NCBI RefSeq assembly: GCF_012927185.1
Contig: NZ_JABBGB010000002.1
Coordinates: forward strand, 1,116,001 to 1,180,000
From: Pseudoflavitalea sp. G-6-1-2
GTDB lineage: Bacteria > Bacteroidota > Bacteroidia > Chitinophagales > Chitinophagaceae
Direction: 5' to 3'
DNA length: 64,000 nt
The position numbers and the translations under genes were made by a program. The notes beneath the pieces were generated by a model. That model did no database searches, had not been told where the DNA came from, and was given only the letters and a program-made list of their open reading frames with translations. Of this stretch, positions 1 through 8,610 are shown piece after piece (position 1 is the first letter of the stretch; each line of letters begins with the position of its first letter).

Positions 1-183
1 GAGATTGATCCAGATGGTGGGCGTAAAACTGGGGAAGAGTTTTACAGTGAACACTTCCGTACCGATATGCCTGAACATGGAATCCTGCGAGGTTTCAGAG
101 AAAAACTCTATCAACCCGGCAAGTTCATCGGAAGGTCTCCGGAACAGGTACAATTTTCGGATATCATGATAGATCTCGGTCAT
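1..183 (-). CDS. AraC-type regulator, N-terminal part (cut by window edge)
   Basis: The frame starts with ATG at 183 and stays open to base 1, giving 61 residues. The visible part contains LAGLIEFFSETS and KLFPSFTPTIWINL. These resemble the N-terminal ligand-sensing region (DUF6597 type) of Bacteroidota AraC-family regulators, in which a TPTIWINLG-like stretch is common. The DNA-binding helices would lie outside the window, so the assignment is by similarity of the sensing region only. It follows the DUF1801 gene on the same strand by 39 bases and may be co-transcribed with it. Confidence 0.6.
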   Translation of the reverse strand, partial: MTEIYHDIRKLYLFRRPSDELAGLIEFFSETSQDSMFRHIGTEVFTVKLFPSFTPTIWINL

Positions 184-222
184 GGGTTCTTAAAGATAAG
201 CCGGCGCTTCGTGCAATCATAA

Positions 223-576
223 TTATTGAGGAAGTAAACTGATCGCTTTCTTCAGAATTGCATTGATGGTCTTCACCGGGAGGTCTTTCTCCGGATCGAT
301 GAGGAGTATTTTCATGCGCGACCGGCTCTCCTGCAGCAAGGCAGGGTGCTCCATTTTATTGCCATCGATGATGCCGATATAAGGCTGCTTCAGTTTTTTA
401 TGCACCCAGAGATAACAAAAACGTTTGCCTTTGAAACAATAGGTGGGCATACCATAACTCCATATGGCAGTAACAGATACGTGCTGTTGCAGAATAATGC
501 TGCGCAGCGCCAGAAGGCAGCTCTTTGCAGGTTCTTCCTGATTCAGAAAGTAATCGTCCATTGCATTTCCGGTCAT
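223..576 (-). CDS. DUF1801 (YdhG-like) domain protein
   Basis: The protein is about 117 residues from ATG 576. Family hallmarks are visible in order: MDDYF near the start, SYGMPTYCFKGKRFCYLWV in the middle, the YIGI segment, and RSRMKILLIDPEKDLP before the C-terminal helix. DUF1801 proteins are small soluble alpha/beta proteins of unknown biochemical role, sometimes linked to iron or stress. The frame is open further upstream to 759, but residues before the MTGNAMDDYF start do not look like the family. ATG 561 (MDDYF), with GGAA just upstream, is an equally plausible start, and ATG 609 is less likely. Confidence 0.85.
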   Translation of the reverse strand: MTGNAMDDYFLNQEEPAKSCLLALRSIILQQHVSVTAIWSYGMPTYCFKGKRFCYLWVHKKLKQPYIGIIDGNKMEHPALLQESRSRMKILLIDPEKDLPVKTINAILKKAISLLPQ

Positions 577-666
577 ACTGTGAATATACTGCTTTGCGGA
601 AAAAGGCATTGGAACTGGCACAGGATTTATGTGGCTCTCTATGTAAATTTTCTTCCCATGACCATA

Positions 667-941
667 CCTCCGGTAGTTCAAAACTTCTTTTCTTTTTATT
701 CTCCCTCGCGCTTCATTGGATATTCGGATGGCTTGCCTTTGTTTCAGAGCAGCAGGCACACCATCAGCCCATAGTGGTAAACGATTACCTTATTCTGATG
801 ATGCGCGATACCATGGAGAACTGGCAATCGGAATTTCTGCAATTGATCTGGCAGGTAGCGGGGCTCGCTTTTCTGCTCTTTCTCGGCTCTCCCCAATCGA
901 AGGAAGGGGGACGAGTTTCATCCACCGCCATGAGTAAATAG
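667..941 (+). pseudogene. DUF6766-like membrane protein remnant (5' end missing)
   Basis: The frame ending at TAG 941 encodes a hydrophobic helix (FFLFSLALHWIFGW), a loop with EQQAHHQPIVVNDYL, the signature MENWQSEFLQLIW, a second helix and LGSPQSKEGG. The pattern helix - E..H..P - ENWxSEFLQ - helix - GSPxSK is that of DUF6766 family repeats, of which full proteins usually carry two. No in-frame ATG, GTG or TTG gives a normal N-terminus: the next ATG upstream (525) reads through sequence antisense to the DUF1801 gene. I read this as a decayed single-repeat fragment. A non-canonical start or a frameshift upstream remains possible. Confidence 0.45.
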
Positions 942-1076
942 TTCTACCAACACTGCATAACAACCGCCTCATTTACTGCAATGCCATTGCATCATTCCAC
1001 AAACTCCCCAGGCACAAGCTTTGAAGCAATAGTACAAAACGCATGCTTTTTTACTTACACTATAAACTTTACAATT

Positions 1077-2012
1077 ATGGCAACAAGGAGAGACAACCGA
1101 AGACAAGGTTCCAGCAGCCGCTCCGGTTATGGACGCGGATCTGAACAAGGGTATCAACAAGGCAACCGCGGACGCTACGAAGATTATGATGAGGACATCG
1201 ACATCGAAGACGAGTATGATGAAGATTATGACGATGAGGAAGATGAAGACGACAACAACAGAGGACAAATTTACGGCAGGTACGGACAGGAAGACGAAGA
1301 AGATGAGTATGATGATGAATACGACGATGATGATGACGAAGAAGACGACTACGGCCACAGGCATATGAGCTATTACGATGAGGACGAAGAGGAAGACGAT
1401 TATGACGAAGACGAGGATGAGGACGATGAGGAAGACCGCGGATCATACCAGGGTCGCAGCCGCCGCAGTCGTCAGGGCTTTGGTGGCATGAGCAGAGAAC
1501 GTGTGCGTAGTATTGCAGCAAAAGGCGGCCGCAACTCTCATCGCAGCAATGGCAGAAGAAGCAATCAGGATGATGATCGCCGCGGAACTCGCTCGCGTAG
1601 TCGATCAGAAGGTTATAGCCGTTCGGAAAGCAATGGTCGCTCCGGCAGCAATTATCGTTCACAGAATGGAAGCCGTTCGCAAAATGAAGGTCGCTCACAA
1701 GGTGGAAGCCGTTCACAAAACGGTAACCGTTCAGGAAGCAGCAATCGTTCAGGAGGCCGTGGCAACAATTCACAACGCAGAAATTCCGACGGCACATTCC
1801 GCAGTTCATCTTCCCGCAGTTCATCCAATGGTTCATCAAATGGCAGACGTTCTTCCGGCGGCAATCGTGGCGGATCTTCATCAACCACATCGCGCAGCCG
1901 CAATACCGGTTCTACCAGAACCAATTCAACAGGCAGCAGAAGCAATAGCTCCGGAGGCCGCAGAAAAACATCCGGCAGCTCTACATCAAGAAGAAAGAGC
2001 AGCGCACGCTGA
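1077..2012 (+). CDS. KGG-motif (YciG-like) protein with acidic and Arg/Ser-rich low-complexity regions
   Basis: A 311-residue protein that begins MATRRDNRRQG at ATG 1077; an earlier in-frame ATG at 981 adds unrelated residues. Residues 1-33 are Arg/Gly/Ser rich. Residues 34-120 are almost pure Asp/Glu/Tyr. Residues 134-151 read GFGGMSRERVRSIAAKGG, a clear match to the KGG stress-induced motif of E. coli YciG (GFASMDPEK..IASKGG). Residues 156-311 are a Ser/Arg/Gly/Asn repeat region (SRSQNGSRSQNEG and similar). The usual YciG is only about 60 residues, so both flanks are large additions. The protein is predicted disordered, with opposite charges in its two halves. The YciF gene follows 31 bases downstream, as in the enterobacterial yciGFE cluster. 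Confidence 0.75.
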   Translation: MATRRDNRRQGSSSRSGYGRGSEQGYQQGNRGRYEDYDEDIDIEDEYDEDYDDEEDEDDNNRGQIYGRYGQEDEEDEYDDEYDDDDDEEDDYGHRHMSYYDEDEEEDDYDEDEDEDDEEDRGSYQGRSRRSRQGFGGMSRERVRSIAAKGGRNSHRSNGRRSNQDDDRRGTRSRSRSEGYSRSESNGRSGSNYRSQNGSRSQNEGRSQGGSRSQNGNRSGSSNRSGGRGNNSQRRNSDGTFRSSSSRSSSNGSSNGRRSSGGNRGGSSSTTSRSRNTGSTRTNSTGSRSNSSGGRRKTSGSSTSRRKSSAR

Positions 2013-2043
2013 TTCAAATCCTTCCATCAAATAAACTTCAGGT

Positions 2044-2703
2044 ATGAAAACAGCTACCAGGGGAAGTAAACCAGGAAAAACATCTGCCGGTACCATGCAT
2101 GCGGAAGACAGCACTTCATCCACTGCACAGCAACAACAGCAACAACAACAGCAATCACAGCCCTCCTATCTGCAACGATTCTTCACAGATCAGCTGAAGG
2201 ATATGTATTACGCAGAACAGGCGCTGCTGAAAGGATTGGAAAAGCTGAAGAACGCCTGCAGTACGGAAGAGCTGGAAGATGCATTTGAAAAACATCGCCG
2301 GCAGACCGAGCGTCATGTAACCCGTCTGGAGAAAGTGTTCAAACTCATCGGTAAGAAACCGGAGGCTAAGAAATGCGAAGCCATGGATGGTCTGTTGAAA
2401 GAAGCTGATACCATCATTAACGAAACAACCGAAGGTACGCTTACCAGAGATGCAGCACTGATCATTGCCGCCCAGAAAGTGGAACACTATGAAATTGCCA
2501 CCTATGGCGGCCTGGTACAGTTAGCCATAACAATGGACCTGGACCGCGCTGCCGAAATTCTGGAAAAAACGCTCAATGAGGAAGAAGGCACAGATCTGTT
2601 ACTTACAGATATTGCAGAGTCTTTCATCAATGTGAATGCAGAACAGGAAGGGGGCTACTCCTGGAAGAAAGAAGAAATGCAGGCGATAAGCAATGCATTC
2701 TGA
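2044..2703 (+). CDS. yciF: YciF-like ferritin-fold stress protein (DUF892)
   Basis: A 219-residue protein. The first 40 residues are low complexity and contain nine consecutive Gln. The DUF892 domain then starts at SYLQRFFTDQLKDMYYAEQ and runs through four helices, including a histidine-bearing second helix (KHRRQTERHV), KVEHYEIATYGGL and LNEEEGTDLLLTDIAES. YciF proteins are ferritin-like four-helix bundles induced by osmotic, acid or general stress and are thought to bind a di-metal centre. Spacing to the upstream KGG gene is 31 bases with no terminator between, so one transcript is likely. The Gln-rich N-terminal extension is absent from enterobacterial YciF. Confidence 0.88.
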   Translation: MKTATRGSKPGKTSAGTMHAEDSTSSTAQQQQQQQQQSQPSYLQRFFTDQLKDMYYAEQALLKGLEKLKNACSTEELEDAFEKHRRQTERHVTRLEKVFKLIGKKPEAKKCEAMDGLLKEADTIINETTEGTLTRDAALIIAAQKVEHYEIATYGGLVQLAITMDLDRAAEILEKTLNEEEGTDLLLTDIAESFINVNAEQEGGYSWKKEEMQAISNAF

Positions 2704-2749
2704 TTTTCCAGGTATTTCACTAATATTGGTCCGGAAGAAATCGATTGTA

Positions 2750-4282
2750 TTACAATTGATCTTCCGGATCATCTTTTTGAACGGGTTCAGCATCAGCATC
2801 TTTCTTTTTGCTCTTCTTTTCGGGATGAAGCGTTCTTCTGAATATTCCCCAAAGCTGCTCCTGCAAACCTATCAGCTGACCAATGAGAAAATAATCTTTC
2901 AGGTTGTTTCTGATGCTGCTTCGCATCACACGGATCACTTCATCTTTTTCCACCTCTCCTGTTTCTTTCACCTGTCCCAGAAATTCGAGGGAGATGAATG
3001 CCAGTGCAGCTCCTATGAGGAAAAGGAAATTCCATTCGTGCAACGATACAAGATGCAATACCTTGTTCAGTTTTGGTCCGGTATATTCGATATTGATCAG
3101 CAACCTGCGCTGTGTAAAATAATCCGCCAGCAATCCACCCACCAGCGGAGCAACAGATGCAAAAACCGATGTGATGATATTCTTCGCAGATAAGTAAACA
3201 ATCGATTCGTTGCGGCTTGCCAGTTTCAGTCCTATGTTGATCAGTGAAAGATTGATGCCCGCCGTAGCAATGCCGCTCACTATAAAAATCACGGCCAGTA
3301 AAATGATATTGGGAAGGAAACGGGAGTAAATGCCCGCAAAACACCAGGCGATCAGCACAAAAATGTACAGTGGCGTGCAAATGGCCAGCACCGATTTATT
3401 GCTGTACCGGTCTGAGAAAGTGCCCCACATGCGAACGGTGGAAATGCTCGCCAGCTGACTGAGAATGGTAAGCCCAATAATGTAACTCAAACTCAGCCCC
3501 AGTGTTTTCATCATAAACACATTGAAGAAAGGCGTTGCAAGATTGAAGGCGAAAAGCCAGGCGGAGTTGAACACCAGCAGGCTTCTGAAATTGGCGTCTT
3601 TCAGAGGACGGGCCAGCAGCCGGAAAATATTTTCGTTGGTAAGCGTCGATTGCGGCTCAGGTGCTTTTGAAAGCACAAGCGCACCTATCACGCCGACAGA
3701 GCCTGCAACAACAAACATTACGGCATACACCATTAATTCATAAGATGCAAAATGATCTTTGATATGATCGATAAAAAATGCCAGCGAAATACTGAGCAGC
3801 ACATTCAGCAATTGCATGTTGCGTGCGCGTTTGGCGAAATAGGTTCCCAGCAATTGTTCGGGCACGAGATCCTTCATCCATGCATTCCAGCTGGGACCCG
3901 CAATAGATGCAAAGAGGTAATAAAAAAAGAGAAAGAAAATTACGGGTTGGATGGTAGTGATGCCTGCCACCAGCGGAAGTATTCCGATAATGATGAGGGG
4001 AACTCTTGCCAGCAAAGAACAGATCACACTGATGGCTCTCCTGTTGTTGTATCGCCTCACCAGCCAGATGCTTGCCAGCTGAAAAACATTGGTGAGTGTG
4101 GGAAGAGCAGCCATCAATCCGATCTCGAAGTTAGTAGCGCCCAACAGCAGCGCAAAAGCTACCAGAAACGCGCCGCCGGTAAGGGTTGTCATCGCTTCCG
4201 TAGCCAGTCCGTCTCCGATAACATATTTAAGTCCGGTCTTGATTTCTGCTTCACTCAGATTAGATGCAGGATTCAGCTTCAT
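2750..4282 (-). CDS. MFS transporter
   Basis: About 510 residues from ATG 4282 (MKLNPASNLSEAE); a TTG 33 bases upstream is in frame but gives an unlikely leader. The protein has roughly twelve hydrophobic segments in two halves, starting with IGDGLATEAMTTLTGGAFLVAFALLL. A cytoplasmic loop RRYNNRRAI lies after the second or third helix, and MWGTFSDRYSNKSV in the second half is a typical MFS motif A position. The C-terminus is a long charged cytoplasmic tail ending KKSKKKDADAEP. The substrate cannot be told from the sequence. It is convergent with the YciF gene, with 46 bases between the stops. Confidence 0.8.
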   Translation of the reverse strand: MKLNPASNLSEAEIKTGLKYVIGDGLATEAMTTLTGGAFLVAFALLLGATNFEIGLMAALPTLTNVFQLASIWLVRRYNNRRAISVICSLLARVPLIIIGILPLVAGITTIQPVIFFLFFYYLFASIAGPSWNAWMKDLVPEQLLGTYFAKRARNMQLLNVLLSISLAFFIDHIKDHFASYELMVYAVMFVVAGSVGVIGALVLSKAPEPQSTLTNENIFRLLARPLKDANFRSLLVFNSAWLFAFNLATPFFNVFMMKTLGLSLSYIIGLTILSQLASISTVRMWGTFSDRYSNKSVLAICTPLYIFVLIAWCFAGIYSRFLPNIILLAVIFIVSGIATAGINLSLINIGLKLASRNESIVYLSAKNIITSVFASVAPLVGGLLADYFTQRRLLINIEYTGPKLNKVLHLVSLHEWNFLFLIGAALAFISLEFLGQVKETGEVEKDEVIRVMRSSIRNNLKDYFLIGQLIGLQEQLWGIFRRTLHPEKKSKKKDADAEPVQKDDPEDQL

Positions 4283-4493
4283 ATGCGTTGTATGCGATTC
4301 CCTGAACAATATCAATCATCGTGCCTTTCGTAACCGAACAGAAAGATAGCGGGCTTAGTTCATCTGCCATCGAATAATTTCATGGCAGCTTTCCTGATTT
4401 TCCGGAATTGAGAAATGAAAAACAAACAGCCGCTCAGTCAACATTCCTGAACGGCTGAAAAACCAAAACATCTATGCTTATTACAATCTCCTG

Positions 4494-5528
4494 TTATTGA
4501 CGGGTGAACTCTTTTGCCAGCTTTTCGATGGCTTGCGTACTGAGTGTTTCTTTCCCGTTTTGTACAATGATGCGGTAGCGGAAACGCAGTTGCTCCCCGG
4601 GTTTGAGGGTTTTATCGGTTGTGATCTGCCCTTTTGTGAAGATCGATCCTCCGATGGGATTGGCTGCGAACAGTCCATATCCGCGCGCATGCCACCAGGT
4701 GGGATAGTTGATATTTTCCGGATGATCCATTATCAATACTGTTACTGAATCGTTGCCCATTTTCCCGTAGAGCTTGCACCAGCTGCCTCTTGTGCCCCAC
4801 GCATCGTTGCCTTGTTTGCCTTCGCTGGTAAGGTAATTGCCGTTGGCGATGCTGTCTGTTTTTCCTTTGATGGTGGTAACAATTCCTTTATCGTCTTTGT
4901 ACTCTTTGTCTTTCAGTTCGGGGATCTGCAGGGCATGTGCCATACGGAATCCGAGCATGCCGTCTTTCGCATCTTTGAAGTTCACATCGGTAACAGCGGT
5001 GAGTTCAGTTTCCCGGTCGATGATGCGTACATCTTCTGTTCCACTGAAACGCAGTGTGGTGGCTTCTTTCAGCAGAACATCCTTTTGCTGATTGGTCCAG
5101 TTGGCCTGGTATTGCAATGTACCGGTCTGTCCGTTTTTTGTAACTGGCGTACCGGTGGTTCTGATCCAGCCGTAATGCGATTTTTTTGCTGCGGCGATGG
5201 CGTAGGAATTATTCCAGAAATCCAGTCCGTTTACATTTTCAAAATTGAACCAGATACCCAGATGATGCGGATGATCTGTAGGATCGCCCGGTTGGGGAAT
5301 GATGGGAAACCCTCTGGTGACCATGGTTCCATTCGCAGCATGCACCGGAAAGAGCACAGGTTTTTCCAGTGTATCGGGATAGAGAAAAGAGGTGAAGAAT
5401 TTCCCTCCAATGAGAATATCGATCTTGTTCTGATTTGTTCGTTTAATAAGCTTCACGGGCTGCTGAGCATGGGCTTGCATATTCAGCATTATCAGTGCAC
5501 TTGTTACGGCAACAGCAATCTTTTTCAT
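4494..5528 (-). CDS. Secreted PmoA-family (DUF6807) protein
   Basis: A 344-residue protein with a signal peptide (MKKIAVAVTSALIMLNMQAHAQQ). Family marks include the DHPHHLGIWFNFENVNG stretch near residue 90, RETELTA, and NYPTWWHARGYGLFAANPIGG in the C-terminal part. The fold is a beta-sandwich family misleadingly named after PmoA (methane oxygenase). In Bacteroidota it is often encoded beside sugar-acting oxidoreductases and is probably involved in carbohydrate processing, although its reaction is unknown. It lies 17 bases downstream of the Gfo/Idh/MocA gene, so both are probably one operon. Confidence 0.82.
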   Translation of the reverse strand: MKKIAVAVTSALIMLNMQAHAQQPVKLIKRTNQNKIDILIGGKFFTSFLYPDTLEKPVLFPVHAANGTMVTRGFPIIPQPGDPTDHPHHLGIWFNFENVNGLDFWNNSYAIAAAKKSHYGWIRTTGTPVTKNGQTGTLQYQANWTNQQKDVLLKEATTLRFSGTEDVRIIDRETELTAVTDVNFKDAKDGMLGFRMAHALQIPELKDKEYKDDKGIVTTIKGKTDSIANGNYLTSEGKQGNDAWGTRGSWCKLYGKMGNDSVTVLIMDHPENINYPTWWHARGYGLFAANPIGGSIFTKGQITTDKTLKPGEQLRFRYRIIVQNGKETLSTQAIEKLAKEFTRQ

Positions 5529-5545
5529 ACAATAGGTTTACGGCA

Positions 5546-6901
5546 TCAGTATTTGAATACTTTTCCTCCGGCCATCACTTCCTGCGTAGCAGCATCGAAG
5601 ATGGCTTTTTCGCCGGTGTGTGCGGCAGCGGTTGTCATGATGGTAGCTATGGAATGGCTGTAACCTGCATCAACCGGCGCATTGGGTTGCTGTCTGCTTC
5701 GGATGCATTCCATCCAGTTTCGTATATGATTACTCGTTAGCACATCGCCTCCGGTATTGGCAGAAGCCACCACTGATGTTGCTGCAGAAAGACTTTGTTC
5801 CGGCAACAGATTGGCATTCATTTTCATGGCAGCAGCATGATTCTGCGTGAGGCCGCCTTTCGGAGAAACCTTGTTGGTATTGAGGTTCAGTTCTCCGCCA
5901 TTGGAATAGTAGATCTCTGCCGGGCGCTCATCGCCATTGTGCATCCTCGATCCGAAAGTAACCTGAAAGCCAGTGCTGAGATCGTTGAGCGGACCATAAT
6001 CGAATACAGCCATGATGGTATCCCAGTTCTTTCTTCCATCTTTCCATTGATAGATGCCACCGTTGGCTACCACACTGCGCGGATAAGGCAATCCGGAGAA
6101 CCAGTGAACGGTATCTATCTGATGGCTCATCCACTGACCGGGAAGTCCGGACGAATAAGGCCAGAACAAACGATACTCCAGGTATTTCCGGGGATCGAAC
6201 GATTCGTATGGGCGGTTCATGAGAAAGCGTTTCCAGTCGGTATCGGCTTCTGTGATCTGATTGAGCAGAGCGGGCCTTCTCCAGCGGCCGGGCTGGTTTA
6301 CATTCCAGGAGAGTTCCACCATGGTGATGGGGCCGAGTTTACCGCTGCGGATGAATTCATTGGCAGCATGGTAATTGGTTCCGCTTCTGCGTTGTGATCC
6401 TATCTGTACGATCTTTCCAGTTTCTTTTACGGCTTTGAGTGCGGCACGATTGTCTTCCATAGTTTCTGCGAAAGGCTTTTCTACGTAAGCATCGCATCCT
6501 GCACGTACTGCTTCGATGGTATGAAGTGCATGTTGAAAGTCGGCGGTGCTGATGAATACGGCATCCACCAATTTCTTACCGTACATTTCTTCGTTGTTGC
6601 GGCAGGCGATCACATCGCGCATCATTTTTTCTTTCCATGCGGCGGCACCTTCTTCGCGTCTTTTGTTCCAGATATCGGAGACGGCCACTACTTCGAAGTT
6701 GAGTTCTTTATGATGATTGAGAAAGCAGGGCATATGTGATTGCTTATGCCTGTCGGAGAATCCTACAACGCCTACACGAACACGATCGTTGGCACCGAGG
6801 ATACGACGATAGTGCAATGCGGATATTCCGGTTTGTGTGGCGAGTACACCGGCACCGGCCAGTGCGGTGTTTCTGATAAAGGCTCGGCGTGACTTTTCCA
6901 T
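5546..6901 (-). CDS. Gfo/Idh/MocA-family oxidoreductase with Tat-like leader
   Basis: About 451 residues from ATG 6901. A TTG three codons upstream is ignored. The N-terminus KSRRAFIRNTALAGAGVLA has the twin Arg and hydrophobic stretch of a Tat signal, implying periplasmic export with bound cofactor. The Rossmann fold follows (VRVGVVGFSDRH), then the substrate-site motif DAYVEKPFAE, and a C-terminal alpha/beta domain with the SGLPGQWMSHQIDTVHWF segment. Such enzymes oxidise or epimerise sugars and sugar-derived substrates using NAD(P). The partner gene encodes a DUF6807 protein. The exact substrate is not evident. Confidence 0.85.
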   Translation of the reverse strand: MEKSRRAFIRNTALAGAGVLATQTGISALHYRRILGANDRVRVGVVGFSDRHKQSHMPCFLNHHKELNFEVVAVSDIWNKRREEGAAAWKEKMMRDVIACRNNEEMYGKKLVDAVFISTADFQHALHTIEAVRAGCDAYVEKPFAETMEDNRAALKAVKETGKIVQIGSQRRSGTNYHAANEFIRSGKLGPITMVELSWNVNQPGRWRRPALLNQITEADTDWKRFLMNRPYESFDPRKYLEYRLFWPYSSGLPGQWMSHQIDTVHWFSGLPYPRSVVANGGIYQWKDGRKNWDTIMAVFDYGPLNDLSTGFQVTFGSRMHNGDERPAEIYYSNGGELNLNTNKVSPKGGLTQNHAAAMKMNANLLPEQSLSAATSVVASANTGGDVLTSNHIRNWMECIRSRQQPNAPVDAGYSHSIATIMTTAAAHTGEKAIFDAATQEVMAGGKVFKY

Positions 6902-8011
6902 ATTGGGCAATTTCTGTGAATGTATCGATGGAGATTGTAGGGTAGTTCAGCGATATTATCTTACCCATCCGGTATTTTGGCAGTAATGGGCTGATACCGT
7001 GAAAATGAAAAAAAGAATGATGGATAAATTACTGAAAAAAGCGGAATAAACCTGTGTGTTGGAGGGTGTTTTAGCGGTGTATTGATCCGCGTCAAAAAAA
7101 AGCGAAGAAGTTGAAAGCAGTCATAATTCCATTTTGTATCTTCGGATTGTTACCGGTCCGTGGGGGCACAACACTTCTAAGACATGGCATTCACACCTAT
7201 CTGTTTCTTGATACAACACCATTAAACCTTCTATCTTCTGTCCTATGGTTCTCATTGAAGCAATTCTATTCAACCGAAGCGCATCCTAATGATTCAAATG
7301 TCAGCGACTGCATTATCTGACCATTGAGATAATGCAAATTTTTTTACTTATCAGCAGGGACATTTTCCCTGGTGACTGTTTATAATTATGTCTGCTGCAA
7401 AGTGGCGGATATGATGTAGTTCTTAACAAGACTGCAAGTGCGCGCTCATGCAGTGTACCATTATAGTTGGTATGCGCGCTAGCAATGGCCCGCTATGAAG
7501 TGTCCTATTCATGACCCTAAAAAATACGATCATGGATAAACAGGATCGTTACTTCAGAATGGTGATTAATTGCAGGGGAGAATGGCGGAGGTACCTGATC
7601 ATCCGGTTACGGATGGTAAGCACCTCCGATGAGTGTTACACGAGTCGGAGCGAAATGATTAGACGCCAGATCGCTTCCGATTACCTTGGATGGTAATGTA
7701 ACTTTTCCCCATACTCCGGATTGTATCTACATTCCGGGGTTTAATTTTTTTAGCTGCGGAGCAGAAAGATTTTTCTGGGTCCGCTCAATTTAATGAAAAT
7801 GCAGCATCAGCTGTGCAGCGATTCCTTTACGCTGGCAGTTTGCGGCAAAAATGGGAACGGATCATTAGTTGATGATTGAAAATCGAACTGGAAGCTTACA
7901 GTCAAACTACAAAATGGGAAACGATCGCTTCCTGAGTAGTTTGAGGAAGGGCTTAAATATCCAACCAATGTTCCGCATATCCCGAATTCATCAATAGAAA
8001 AAGCATAAAAA
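6902..8011. other. 1.1 kb intergenic region with candidate structured RNA
   Basis: No convincing protein-coding gene is present. Short frames at 7111-7320 and 7511-7696 have non-ATG starts or overlap strong hairpins and match no family that I recognise. The region holds paired GCGCGC blocks near 7440 and 7485 enclosing TACCA/TGGTA, and a cluster of four hairpins at 7586-7751 described separately. The stretch 7760-8005 shows nothing clear. Confidence 0.6.
7586..7751 (+). ncRNA. Candidate structured RNA ending in intrinsic terminator
   Basis: Four consecutive foldable elements are visible. The first is CGGAGGT (7586-7592) with ACCTCCG (7622-7628) enclosing an 8-bp stem 7598-7605/7610-7617 with a GTTA loop. 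The second is TCGGAGCGA (7645-7653) with TCGCTTCCGA (7671-7680), which has one bulge. The third is ATTACC (7680-7685) with GGTAAT (7692-7697). The fourth is ACTCCGGA (7713-7720) with TCCGGGGT (7733-7740), followed by a T-rich run to 7751, which is a standard terminator. The 5' end is unknown and may lie near 7500. No known RNA family is recognised. It could be a small RNA or an untranslated leader that terminates before the HTH gene. Confidence 0.45.
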
Positions 8012-8572
8012 TTGACCCGAATCAAGATTTTCCGCGAAATCAAAATCGCCGACCAACCTGAAAAAGAAATTCTGCCGGAGGTTAGAGAACTGGCCAGAGC
8101 ATTGAATCAGCAGGAAATGGGTGTTCCAGCATTCTGCAAATCGGAAAAAATCAGTCAGTCGAAAGTATACAGCTGGTTTGCAGGAAAAACACAACCGAAA
8201 AGGCACTCGATCCTGTCCATCCATGCTTTCTTCGAAAAGATAGGTTTTGAAATGAACTCCTCACCTGCCGTTCAGGAGAACGACACTCATTATTATGTTG
8301 GAAAGCTGCTGCATTCCGACAATCATCTCGACAGCCAGTCGATGTCCACCATCATAAAGGATATGCAACTGGCACTGCGCATTCAATCTGAGCAGAACGA
8401 ATTTATCAAGCAACATACCAGCCGGCTTACCGAACAGCTCAATTATATAACAGCAGATGTAAAAGCCATTCATGAATACCTTGCGATGCATCATGCAAAA
8501 GAAGACGGAAGTTCGAAGGATGTGCTGTTGCAGTTATTCCGCAAACTGTCTGCGAATTATTACAGCGGATGA
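8012..8572 (+). CDS. Small HTH (XRE-like) DNA-binding protein
   Basis: The frame opens with TTG 8012 directly after an in-frame TAA at 8006-8008. The first in-frame ATG is at 8117, which would cut into the HTH region, so TTG is preferred, giving 186 residues. Residues 33-75 (QQEMGVPAFCKSEKISQSK followed by VYSWFAGKTQPKRHS) look like a helix-turn-helix in which the recognition helix contains SKVYSWFAGK. The rest is a predicted coiled or helical region with many Gln, Glu and Leu. The target is unknown; the adjoining structured non-coding region is the only nearby candidate for control. Confidence 0.6.
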   Translation: MTRIKIFREIKIADQPEKEILPEVRELARALNQQEMGVPAFCKSEKISQSKVYSWFAGKTQPKRHSILSIHAFFEKIGFEMNSSPAVQENDTHYYVGKLLHSDNHLDSQSMSTIIKDMQLALRIQSEQNEFIKQHTSRLTEQLNYITADVKAIHEYLAMHHAKEDGSSKDVLLQLFRKLSANYYSG

Positions 8573-8584
8573 TTGACCATAAAA

Positions 8585-8610
8585 AAAGGAAATGTAGATA
8601 CATTTCCTTT
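8585..8610. terminator. Bidirectional-type stem-loop after HTH gene
   Basis: AAAGGAAATGTA (8585-8596) pairs with TACATTTCCTTT (8599-8610). Read on the minus strand the stem is followed by a run of seven T, and on the plus strand only by TTTAG. It lies 12 bases after the stop of the HTH gene. Confidence 0.6.

Noticed and set aside
981-1076. Earlier in-frame ATG for the KGG protein
   Set aside because: The added 32 residues are unrelated to the low-complexity protein and the ATG at 1077 starts the typical basic MATRR sequence.
7511-7696. 61-codon plus-strand frame
   Set aside because: It runs through several strong hairpins, has a basic and irregular composition and matches no family; the RNA structure explains the region better.
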